Shown here: positions 13,516 to 22,759 of the stretch, piece after piece
Layout: each line of letters begins with the position of its first letter
Numbering within the stretch: position 1 is the stretch's first letter
DNA from: Streptomyces endocoffeicus
GTDB taxonomy: Bacteria; Actinomycetota; Actinomycetes; Streptomycetales; Streptomycetaceae
Assembly (NCBI RefSeq): GCF_016741935.1
Contig: NZ_JAERRG010000046.1
Coordinates: forward strand, 1-54,254
Length of the DNA stretch: 54,254 bases
Direction: 5' to 3'
Translations under genes and position numbers: made by a program
The notes under the pieces: model-generated
Seen by the model: only the letters and a program-made list of their open reading frames with translations
What the model was told of the DNA's origin: nothing
The model's database searches: none

Positions 13516-14014
13516 AAGGGACTCCTGATTCTTCATGGAGGCCAGACAGAAGAAGCCGCCCAGATAAGTGCACGATTAGCGGCGACTGTCCTGATGGTAT
13601 CCGCTCCAGCATGCTCCGGTGAAAAATTCGGCAGGCGGACAGAAGGATGCCGGTGTGTGTCCGGAAGGGATGTGGTGCGGGGAAGGCGGTGCGCCGGTGC
13701 AGATTCCACCCGGGCATCGGGCGGCGGGAAGCCCGTGCGGTGGAGTCGCATCAGGGGTGCGCGAAACGGCTGATGGCTGCCTCCTGCCGCTGTCGTGTGC
13801 CATATAGGCTCAGATCCATCTTGTTGTGGCGCCATACCATGCGCCATGCTGGCGCTATGCCGTCTCCACCTCGGCTCATTCCAGTATGCCCATGCCTTGA
13901 TCACGGTCCCGTGCGACGGGTCAAGCGCTCCCATCCGCCTCCCGTGCGCGGTCGGCGGACGCTGCCGAGCCGTCCCGCTCTTGTCGGAAGGCGACCCCTG
14001 GAGAGAGCCGCACC
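13516..14014. other. Intergenic region, no gene recognised
   Basis: About 500 bases lie between the divergent MbtH and DUF4097-like starts. It should contain promoters for both directions. Short frames exist on both strands, but their translations are Arg/Pro/Gly-rich with no ribosome site or family signal, so I call none of them. Confidence 0.6.
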
Positions 14015-14860
14015 ATGCACACCTTCAATACGCCCGGGCCCATTCGCGCCCTCCTCGACATCGGCTTGGGGGACGTCTGGATCATCGCCGACGAGCGCGG
14101 CCGCACTCGTGTCGGAGCGCATCCGAGCGACCCCGGCGACCCCCGGGACGTGGCCACCGCCGAGCGCACCCGTGTGGAGTTCGCCGACGGCCGGCTGCTG
14201 GTGATGTCTCCTCGGCCCAGTGGCTCCCGGCGCACCGGCGGAGCGGTGACGGTGGTGATCGAGTTGCCGGTGGGTTCCAGCCTGCGCGGACGGGCCGTCG
14301 TCGCTGACTTCCGGTGCGAGGGCCGGTTGGGGGAGTGCCGGATCATCAGCAACTGTGGCCACATCTGGCTGGATCGCACCGGTGCGCTGTGCCTGACGGC
14401 GGGCTTCGGCGATGTCGCCGTCGAACACGCGTCGGGAGATGTCGAGGTGACCGCCCACTCCGGTGACCTGTGGGTGCGGGAGATCGAGGGCGGTGCGCTG
14501 ATCGGCAAGCCCAGCGGCGGCGTCCGGATCGGGGAGATCTCCGGGGACCTGCGGGTCCGCGGGGCGGACGGACCTGTTCTGGTCGGCCGGGCGCATGCCG
14601 GGGTGGAGGTCAGGACCGTGCTCGGTGACATCCGCATCGACGAGGCCGCGCACGGACCCCTTCACCTCGACACCACTTCCGGCGAGATCGAGATCGGGCT
14701 CCCGGGTGACGTCGCGCCCTGGCTGGAAGTCACCTCCGAGGCGGGGGACATCTACCGCTCCCTCGACACCTTCCAGGCGGCGGCGCCCGCGGAAGGCGTC
14801 AAGGTGCGGGCCCGTACCGTCGCCGGGAACATCGTGATCCGCCGTTCGCCCACGTCATGA
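14015..14860 (+). CDS. DUF4097-like beta-repeat protein of unknown function
   Basis: The 281-residue protein has no signal peptide or membrane segment. Its second half is a run of short beta-strand repeats of the type found in DUF4097/bactofilin-like right-handed helices, for example GDVAVEHASGDVEV, GDLWVREIEGGALI, GDLRVRGADGPVLV and GDIRIDEAAHGPLH, each with a Gly-Asp turn. This suggests a cytoplasmic beta-solenoid. A GGAGAG tract lies upstream of the ATG at 14015. Homologues are common in Streptomyces, often near regulators. Nothing links it directly to peptide biosynthesis, and it may be a bystander. No catalytic residues are evident. Confidence 0.75.
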   Translation: MHTFNTPGPIRALLDIGLGDVWIIADERGRTRVGAHPSDPGDPRDVATAERTRVEFADGRLLVMSPRPSGSRRTGGAVTVVIELPVGSSLRGRAVVADFRCEGRLGECRIISNCGHIWLDRTGALCLTAGFGDVAVEHASGDVEVTAHSGDLWVREIEGGALIGKPSGGVRIGEISGDLRVRGADGPVLVGRAHAGVEVRTVLGDIRIDEAAHGPLHLDTTSGEIEIGLPGDVAPWLEVTSEAGDIYRSLDTFQAAAPAEGVKVRARTVAGNIVIRRSPTS

Positions 14861-15185
14861 CCACCGGGAGACGCGCCTTCGCCGCCGCGGGCACGCCTTG
14901 CGCGGCTGCCGCCGGCTCGATTGGCGGAGCAGGGCGGCTTCCTGTGGAGCCACTTATGTGCCATGATGGCGCCGTGGCTAGAGCCACGGCCTGGTGGAAG
15001 GTCGTCCCCCGTCGGTCACCACCGGGTGTGCGTGCGGCTCGGCTGCGAGCCGGGTCGCACGGCGGTCCCGGGGGGCCTCCAGGATCGAGCGGCTCCCCGG
15101 GCCGTAATTCAGGCCTGCGATGCCGGACTGTCCCCGTCTGGTGCCATCCAGCCCTCGGCCGCACTGTTAATCAAGGAGATTGGTC
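14861..15185 (+). promoter_or_regulatory. Hairpin-rich 5' leader of the DHA2 transporter gene
   Basis: No gene is seen in these 325 bases. On the plus strand several stable stems follow each other: 14971-14990 (perfect 8 bp with a TAGA loop), about 14990-15026, 15027-15060 (5 + 7 bp with an internal loop) and 15064-15103 (about 10 bp). A linker and an AAGGAG ribosome site at 15173-15178 follow. I cannot match it to a known riboswitch class, so its function as a structured leader or attenuator is inference. Confidence 0.45.
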
Positions 15186-16862
15186 ATGAGTGACTCGACG
15201 CTCGAATACTCGGATCCACCCCCAGGTGAGGCCGGGGCCGCCGGAAAGGCAAAAGCATCTGCCGGGGCATGGTTCAGCCTGATCGCCGTGGCGCTCGGGA
15301 TCATGGTCGTGCAGATCGACGGTACCGTCGTAGCTGCCGCCAACCCGAAGATCGCTATCGATCTGAATGCCACTCCCGGGCAGATCCAATGGGTGACCAC
15401 CGGCTACTTACTGGCCCTTTCGGGTTTACTCATTCCGGCCGGCACGGTGGCCGACAAGATCGGCCGCAAGAAGGCGTTCCTGATCGGGGTGGGCGGATTC
15501 TCGCTCGCCTCACTGCTGTGCGGCATGTCCGGTTCGATCGAGATGCTGATCGGCGCCCGGGTACTGCAGGCCGTCTTCGCCTCGCTGCTCGGTCCCTCCG
15601 GACTCGCCGTGCTCAAGGCATCCTTCCCGCCGGCCAAACTCCCCGCGGCCCTCGGCATCTTCGGCGCCGTAACCGCTGTCGCGATGGCGGGCGGACCTAT
15701 GCTCGGCGGCGTGCTGGTGGAGTACGCCAACTGGTCATGGGTCTTCTACATCAACCTCCCGTTCGGCGTCATCGGCGTCCTGGTGGGTCTGATCGTCATC
15801 AAGGAGTCCGCGCAGAGGGGCTCTGAGCCGCTCGACATCCCCGGCGCCATCGCGCTCACGGCGGCCATGGTCAGCGCTGTGTGGGGCATCACCGGAGCCC
15901 AGGACGACGGCTGGGTCTCCGGCAAGACTCTCGGCTTTATCGGTCTGGGCGCCGTGCTGCTGGCGATCTTCGTCTTGATCGAGGCCAGGACCGAACACCC
16001 CATGGTCGCGCTCAGCCTCTTCAAGGACCGCTCGGTCGCGGTCGGTCTGCTGCTGATGGTAGTGACGATGCTGGCCTTCTTCGCGATCGTTTTCTACCTG
16101 ATGTTCTATCTCCAGGGTGTGCAGGGGAAGAGCGCGATTATGGCCGCCGTCAGCCTGCTGCCGCTGACCGCCATCTTCACCGTCGCCTCACCGCTCGCCG
16201 GCTGGGCCACCGGAAAGCTCGGTGTGAAAGGCACCCTGCTGCTCGGCGCCGTGCTCCTTTTCGGTGCCCTGGTGTACCTCCGGCAGATCGAGGTGGACAC
16301 CTCCGGCTGGGCGCTGGCCCCGCCGCTGGTTCTCTCCGGGTTCGGCGCCGGCTTCTTGCTGGTCGCCGGCATCCAGGCCATTGTCGGCAACGCTCCGGTG
16401 GAGAAGGCCGGTGTTGCCTCCGGTATGCAGCAGTCCATGCAGCAGCTGGGCGGCACGCTCGGCATCGCGATCTTCGGTAGCCTGCTCGCCTCCTCGGTGA
16501 GCTCCAGGTTCCCCGATGCGCTGCGCGACGAGTTCGCCGGCAAGGGCGGCTCGGCCGTCGATGTGATGGCCGACAACAATGGTGTCCACGAGTCCGTCGC
16601 CCTCGGTTTTCCGCCCTCGGCCCGGGACGCCATCAAGGACCAACTCGTCCAGGGCGGTGGGATGCGTACCGACGACATCAACTCCTTCGTCGGCACGCTG
16701 ACACGGGTGGCGCACCAGACCTTCGTGGACGGGATGCATCTGGTCTTCACCATCTCCGCGGGCCTTACGGTCGTGGTCGGCTTGCTCTCCCTGTTGGTCC
16801 GCAACGCCAAGCCACAGCAGGAGGAGTCGGCGGCCGCACCAGAGATCGGCATCCATGTCTGA
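15186..16862 (+). CDS. DHA2 family (EmrB/QacA-type) MFS drug exporter
   Basis: The 558-residue integral membrane protein has the 14-helix length of DHA2 proton antiporters. The first helix carries VQIDGTVVAAANPKI, helix 2 is followed by the loop ADKIGRKKAFL (MFS motif A), and motif C-like GPMLGGVL lies in helix 5. The ATG at 15186 has AAGGAG seven bases upstream; a TTG two codons earlier is less likely. Such pumps export antibiotics and other hydrophobic compounds, so it is a plausible efflux or self-resistance function for the peptide of this cluster. The preceding leader may control it. Its 3' end is followed at once by a decayed NRPS fragment. Confidence 0.92.
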   Translation: MSDSTLEYSDPPPGEAGAAGKAKASAGAWFSLIAVALGIMVVQIDGTVVAAANPKIAIDLNATPGQIQWVTTGYLLALSGLLIPAGTVADKIGRKKAFLIGVGGFSLASLLCGMSGSIEMLIGARVLQAVFASLLGPSGLAVLKASFPPAKLPAALGIFGAVTAVAMAGGPMLGGVLVEYANWSWVFYINLPFGVIGVLVGLIVIKESAQRGSEPLDIPGAIALTAAMVSAVWGITGAQDDGWVSGKTLGFIGLGAVLLAIFVLIEARTEHPMVALSLFKDRSVAVGLLLMVVTMLAFFAIVFYLMFYLQGVQGKSAIMAAVSLLPLTAIFTVASPLAGWATGKLGVKGTLLLGAVLLFGALVYLRQIEVDTSGWALAPPLVLSGFGAGFLLVAGIQAIVGNAPVEKAGVASGMQQSMQQLGGTLGIAIFGSLLASSVSSRFPDALRDEFAGKGGSAVDVMADNNGVHESVALGFPPSARDAIKDQLVQGGGMRTDDINSFVGTLTRVAHQTFVDGMHLVFTISAGLTVVVGLLSLLVRNAKPQQEESAAAPEIGIHV

Positions 16863-16939
16863 TTCCGGCTCCTCCGCGGGCGGACCTCCCGGCAACAGTG
16901 ACGGTGGCGGGAGGCCGCTCGCGTGTCCGCCGTCCCCAC

Positions 16940-17132
16940 GGCAAGGTGGACCGTGCGGCCCTGCCCGTCGCGGAGGTGGCCACCGCACCGTCGGACGCGC
17001 CCCGCAGCCGTGCGGATCACCAACCGGGTCAGGGATGAACTTGGCTTCCCGCTCACCGTCCGCGGGCTCTTCGAGCATCCGACGATCGAGGAGCTCGGTC
17101 GGCTGATCGACGGGACCGGCGCGGAGGACTGA
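16940..17132 (+). pseudogene. Decayed NRPS adenylation-carrier remnant
   Basis: Two pieces of an NRPS end are visible in different frames. From 16940 one frame reads GKVDRAALPVAEVATAPSDA, the A10 motif and linker, and stops soon after. From 17010 another frame reads VRITNRVRDELGFPLTVRGL followed by FEHPTIEELGRLID, the last helices of a carrier domain. The 50-60 residues that should lie between them, including the LGGHSL phosphopantetheine site, are gone, so no functional carrier can be made. It is a relic of a former NRPS gene directly downstream of the exporter. Confidence 0.75.
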
Positions 17133-17191
17133 CCTGTCCGGGAGAGATCACTCGGGGCGCGGAATCTCCTCGGTCCGCGGGGCCCGCCGTA

Positions 17192-18415
17192 TCAGGCCAG
17201 AGGGACCGCCCCCCCCAGGTGATCAGCCGGGCGGCGCTGACGGTGCGGGCCTGAAGACGGAGGATGTGGCCGGCGGCGAACAGGGCGCCGCCCAGCGGGC
17301 ACCAGGAACGGCAAGGTCGGGGCGAACCCCACGAGCCCCGCCTGGAACGGCGAGCCCGTCAGCGCCGCGGCCGCCACCGAGGGCCTGCTCAACGAGGCGG
17401 CCGCCACCTGCGCGGCGGCCCGGCGGGCAGGCGTTTGCCGTCGGCGCAGGGTGGCGGGCTCAGTCGGACGGGCTCGCCCCTCAGTTGATCGTCTGATCGT
17501 CGCGGACGCCGCGGGCGGTAACGATGTGGCGGCTGCCGCTTGGCGGAGCAGGTCGGCGAATTCGTTCATGACCGGGGCGGGGACGTGCGCGTGCCATGCC
17601 AGCATGACCTTCGAGACGGCGGGGCGGCCTGACAGGCGGGCGAAGCGGACGCCGGGCAGGCCGGACCCGGCCACGACCTTCGACACCAGGGCCAGGCCGT
17701 CGCCTGCGGCGACCAGCCCGAGGATCAGTTCGGTACCGAGTGCTTCATGCCGGATCTTCGGTACGAACCCGGCGCTCTGGCACGCGGAGAGCATGATGTT
17801 GAGAAGGGTGCTGGTGGGCTGCCTGCTGTAGACGATGAAGTCGTCGTTGGCCAGATCTGCCAGATCGATGACATCGCCCGTGAGCCGGTGTCCGGTGGGC
17901 AGGGCCACCACGAGCTCGTCCTCGTGGATCAGCACCGCGCAGTGGCGCTCCGCCGTGATCGCGCCGCGCACGATCACGGCGTCGAAGCGCACGGTGCTGA
18001 AGCCCTCGACCAGGCCCTCGGTGTGGCCTTCGCTGAGTTCCCAGACGATCTCGGGGTGGCGGGCCCGCATCGTCCGCACGACCGCGGGAAGTGAGCTGAC
18101 GGCCATCGATTCGATGGCGCCCAGGACGATCCGCTGATGCCGGCCCCCGCTGAGGTCGGCGACCATCGTCGCCGCGCTCTCCCAGCGGCGCAGCAGATTC
18201 TGGGCCTCTCGGCGCATCAGAACGCCGGCCGGTGTGAGGCTCACCCCGCGGTTGCCGCGCTCGAGCAGACGGGTGCCCAGGGTCTTTTCGAGGGCCTTGA
18301 TGTGGCGGCTCACCGGGGGCTGCGCCATGCGGAGCCGGTCGGCGGCCCTGCCGAAATGCAGTTCTTCCGCCACCACGAGGAAGACCCGCAGCTGTTGGAA
18401 GGTCGGATCACTCAT
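17192..18415 (-). CDS. LysR-family transcriptional regulator with unusual C-terminal tail
   Basis: The N-terminal 60 residues form the LysR helix-turn-helix (FQQLRVFLVVAEELHFGRAA, PPVSRHIKALE). The effector-binding domain runs to about residue 295. The ATG at 18415 gives the normal LysR N-terminus. The protein is 407 residues long, about 100 more than the family; the extra tail is Arg/Pro-rich and includes a hydrophobic patch near FQAGLVGFAPTLPFLVPA. The tail looks like read-through into decayed sequence, possibly of a transporter, after loss of the original stop. It is divergent from the MHS transporter and M20 genes and likely controls them, with a dyad at its own start codon. Tail origin is inference. 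Confidence 0.9.
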   Translation of the reverse strand: MSDPTFQQLRVFLVVAEELHFGRAADRLRMAQPPVSRHIKALEKTLGTRLLERGNRGVSLTPAGVLMRREAQNLLRRWESAATMVADLSGGRHQRIVLGAIESMAVSSLPAVVRTMRARHPEIVWELSEGHTEGLVEGFSTVRFDAVIVRGAITAERHCAVLIHEDELVVALPTGHRLTGDVIDLADLANDDFIVYSRQPTSTLLNIMLSACQSAGFVPKIRHEALGTELILGLVAAGDGLALVSKVVAGSGLPGVRFARLSGRPAVSKVMLAWHAHVPAPVMNEFADLLRQAAAATSLPPAASATIRRSTEGRARPTEPATLRRRQTPARRAAAQVAAASLSRPSVAAAALTGSPFQAGLVGFAPTLPFLVPAGRRPVRRRPHPPSSGPHRQRRPADHLGGAVPLA

Positions 18416-18429
18416 ACCTTCGAGGGTAT
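18414..18429. promoter_or_regulatory. Candidate LysR operator (ATACC-N6-GGTAT)
   Basis: The interrupted palindrome ATACCTTCGAGGGTAT covers the LysR start codon in the divergent region between the regulator and the MHS transporter. It fits the T-N11-A style of LysR sites and could give autoregulation. This is inferred from symmetry and position only. Confidence 0.4.
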
Positions 18430-18605
18430 CAACGCGGGCGGTATTGGTATTGGACTCCCGTCGGGAACAGGGCGAAGAATCGCGGCCAGGCCCCTTGAGC
18501 GGCGAACGGACCCTGGCCACGGGTCATCGTCTCCCATCGCTCGGCACCGGTGGCATCTGCAGCAGAAGCCCGTCTCATGTCGCCCGGATACAGGAGAGAG
18601 TTGCG

Positions 18606-19940
18606 ATGACCACAACCACCGCCCCACCACCGTCCCGTACCGCGCAAAGACGGGTGTTCTGGGCTACCACGATCGGGGTTTCGGTCGAATGGTTCGACTA
18701 CGCGATCTATGGCGTGATGGCGCCCGCGATCAGCCACAATTTTTTCCCGCAAAGCAATCCCACCGCGGGTCTGCTGGCCACCTATGGGGTTTTCGCCCTG
18801 TCGTTCCTGGCACGTCCGCTGGGCAGCATGTATTTCGGCAGCCGAGGTGACCGGCTGGGCCGCCGCAACACCCTGCTCACGGTCATCCTGCTGATGTCGG
18901 GTTCCACCGCCGCGATCGGTTTGCTGCCGGCCTACTCCACCGTCGGCCTGGCCGCTCCGCTGCTGCTGCTGGCGCTGCGCATCGTGCAGGGATTCTCCGC
19001 CGGAGGGGAATTCGGTGCCGCGGCCCTGCTCTACGAACATGTGGGCGCGCGCAGACGGGGCATGGTCTTCGGCCTGTTCAACCTCTCCTCCTACGTCTCG
19101 GCCCTCTCCGCACTGGGCCTGTCCACGCTGCTCACCCAGCTGATCGGCGAGAGCGGGGTGAACGAGTGGGGGTGGCGAGTACTGTTCCTGATCTCGCTGC
19201 CGCTGGGGCTGACCGGCCTGTACTTGCGCCGGCGGGTAGCCGAGAGCGCGGTCTTCATCAACATGGCCGAGCGGGGCGCGGTCGCCGAGCGCCCGGTGCG
19301 GGAGGCCGTGACGCAGCAGCGCAGACGGCTGTTCAGCTTCTTCGGGCTGATCATGCTGAACTCGGTCGCCTACTATGTGCTCAACACCTACCTGCCGACC
19401 TACCTGTCGGAGAACGCCGGCGTCAGCAGGGTCGCCGCGCTCGCCGCGTCCACCCTGATATCGCTCACCATGATTCTGCTCCAGCCCCTGTACGGCCTAT
19501 TGTCCGATCGGATCGGACGCAAACCGCTCCTGCTGTTCGCCGCGGTCGGCCTGGTCGTGGTGCCCCTGCCCGCCTTCTTCATCGCCGGCCTCGGCGCATT
19601 CGTCTTCGTCTATCTGGGCCAGCTGTTGTTCATTCTCGCTGCCGCCCCGACAAGCGCGCTGGCGGCCGTGGTGGGCAGCGAATTGTTCCCCGCGAAACTC
19701 CGCTACAGCGCGCCGACCATCGGCTATAACTTCGCCTACGCCGCATTCGGCGGCACCGCACCGCTCATCTGCGCGGCACTGCTGGATACGACCGGCAGCC
19801 AGCTCGCACCGCCGATCTACATCATGGGCATTGCGGTCATCGCCTTCTTCATCATGGCGTTCACTCTGCCCGAGACCGCACCGTATGCGCGAAGCCGCCC
19901 TATGCAGGGGGCAGAGCAGCCAGAAAGCGAGACCCCGTGA
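18606..19940 (+). CDS. MFS transporter, metabolite:H+ symporter (MHS) family
   Basis: The 444-residue, 12-helix protein has the MHS hallmarks: VSVEWFDYAIYGVMAP in helix 1, the loop GDRLGRRNTLL, RIVQGFSAGGEFGAAALL in helix 4, and the second-half loop SDRIGRKPLLL. MHS members such as KgtP, ProP and ShiA import small carboxylates, betaines or amino-acid derivatives with protons. The ATG at 18606 has AGGAGAG about 8 bases upstream. The stop overlaps the M20 gene start by four bases (GTGA), so transporter and M20 protein are made together and probably handle the same compound. LysR lies divergently upstream. The substrate is unknown. Confidence 0.93.
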   Translation: MTTTTAPPPSRTAQRRVFWATTIGVSVEWFDYAIYGVMAPAISHNFFPQSNPTAGLLATYGVFALSFLARPLGSMYFGSRGDRLGRRNTLLTVILLMSGSTAAIGLLPAYSTVGLAAPLLLLALRIVQGFSAGGEFGAAALLYEHVGARRRGMVFGLFNLSSYVSALSALGLSTLLTQLIGESGVNEWGWRVLFLISLPLGLTGLYLRRRVAESAVFINMAERGAVAERPVREAVTQQRRRLFSFFGLIMLNSVAYYVLNTYLPTYLSENAGVSRVAALAASTLISLTMILLQPLYGLLSDRIGRKPLLLFAAVGLVVVPLPAFFIAGLGAFVFVYLGQLLFILAAAPTSALAAVVGSELFPAKLRYSAPTIGYNFAYAAFGGTAPLICAALLDTTGSQLAPPIYIMGIAVIAFFIMAFTLPETAPYARSRPMQGAEQPESETP

Positions 19941-21151
19941 CCATCTGCGAAGGATCCGCCGCGGCCCCCGCGATCGACATTCACCGTGCATTGGCGACCG
20001 TCTCCGCCCTGGTCCGTCAGGACACCCGCACCGAAACCCCGAGTGAAAGCTCGGCGGCATTGTGGATACGGGGCCAGATGAACGCGCTGGGAATGGAAAC
20101 CCATCTGGTCCCTGCCGACGGTCATCGCGTCAACGCGGTCGGGATCTGGCGCGGATCCGGTAGCGGCCCGTCGCTGATGTTCAACGGGCACCTCGACACC
20201 AACCCGGTCACCGAGGGCTGGACCCGCGATCCGTGGGGCGGCGACGTGGACGGCGGACACATCTACGGCCTGGGCGTGTCCAACATGAAGGCCGGATGCG
20301 CTGCCTACCTCGAAGCCGTCCGTGCGCTGCGCGAGGACGGCCGCCGGCTGCGCGGTGACGTGGTGCTCACCTTCGTGGTCGGTGAACTGCAAAACGGGGT
20401 CGGCACCCGCGCCGTCCTGGACGCGGGCTACCGGGCCGACCATTTCGTCAACTGTGAACCGACCGACCTCACTGCGCTGACAACACATGCCGGAGCCGTC
20501 CAGTTCCGCATCGAGCTCACCGGATCGAGCCGCCACATGTCCAAACGCGAGGAGTCGGCCGACGCCCTCGCCGCAGCCGCCCGCCTGCTTCCGCTCATCA
20601 ACGCGATGAGCTTCACCGGCGCCGCCGACCGCGACGCCCGGGCCACCAACCGGGCCCATATCGGCAGCCTGCGGGCCGGCCTGGGGAGGCAGCTTCTGCA
20701 GTCCCGGCCTCCGCAGGTGGCCGACGTCGCCGAGTTGCACGGCAGCGCCCGGTTCGGCCCGGGCCAGGAAGCGAAGGCCGTGCTGGCGGAGGTGCGCGAG
20801 GCCACATCCCGCGTGTGCGGGGACGGCATTGCCGCGACGGTGGAGGAACTCACCGACGGCGGCCACACGTTGAACCGCCCGTTCAGCACCGACCGGGACA
20901 ACCCGGTCGTCCGCACCGTCAACACCGCCTACGCACGCTTGCGCGGCACACCCCAGCCCACCGGCGCCATCCAGCCCTACTGCTTCTACGGCAGCGACGC
21001 CTCTCTCCTGCAGCACCTCGGCGGCATGCCCGGCGTCGTGTGCGGTCCCGGCGGCAAGTACAACACCATGCCCGACGAGAGGGTGTCCGTGGAGGACTAC
21101 CTCGACGCCATCCGCCTCTACGCGCTGACCATCACCGGCATCTGCGGCTGA
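19937..21151 (+). CDS. M20-family peptidase/deacylase homologue with altered metal site
   Basis: The 404-residue protein has the M20 (ArgE/DapE/CPG2) layout with a catalytic domain and an inserted dimerization domain (about 190-300). Landmarks are MFNGHLDTNP with the first metal His and catalytic Asp, FVNCEPTD with a candidate ligand, and GSSRHMSKRE in the insert. Canonical ligands are changed: the bridging Asp of the usual DMKGG block is Asn in GVSNMKAG, the DEE block is GELQNG so the second acid is Leu, and the terminal His before PDE is Thr (NTMPDE). It may bind one metal, or none, or do different chemistry. It is translationally coupled to the MHS transporter. No signal peptide is seen, so it acts in the cytoplasm on an imported amide or similar compound. 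Confidence 0.9.
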   Translation: MTICEGSAAAPAIDIHRALATVSALVRQDTRTETPSESSAALWIRGQMNALGMETHLVPADGHRVNAVGIWRGSGSGPSLMFNGHLDTNPVTEGWTRDPWGGDVDGGHIYGLGVSNMKAGCAAYLEAVRALREDGRRLRGDVVLTFVVGELQNGVGTRAVLDAGYRADHFVNCEPTDLTALTTHAGAVQFRIELTGSSRHMSKREESADALAAAARLLPLINAMSFTGAADRDARATNRAHIGSLRAGLGRQLLQSRPPQVADVAELHGSARFGPGQEAKAVLAEVREATSRVCGDGIAATVEELTDGGHTLNRPFSTDRDNPVVRTVNTAYARLRGTPQPTGAIQPYCFYGSDASLLQHLGGMPGVVCGPGGKYNTMPDERVSVEDYLDAIRLYALTITGICG

Positions 21152-21289
21152 CCGGGCCGGACCGCCCTGCCCCGGCCGGGCAGCGGAGATCCGCCCTAAC
21201 CCGGGCATGTAGCACGGGCGCGGGCGGTGGGAGCGGCCCCGCGGCGGCCGCTGGCCGGTTTCTCCCGGGGTGACTGTCGCGGTCGGGGC

Positions 21290-22657
<1,368 letters not shown>

Positions 22658-22759
22658 AGAGGATCGTCTCCTTGCGGGTGTGGGGGAGGGCTTCGGGGGA
22701 TGAGCCGGTGAACGTGAGCGTGCCGTCCGCCGCGTCGGACCGTGCGCATCCCGCTCCGC

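Noticed and set aside
14940..15185. Cobalamin or ykkC riboswitch before the exporter
   Set aside because: I looked for their conserved core sequences and did not find them; only generic hairpins are supported.
16855..17106. Small protein gene overlapping the exporter end
   Set aside because: Gly/Pro/Arg-rich translation; the sequence is better explained by the NRPS relic in the other frames.
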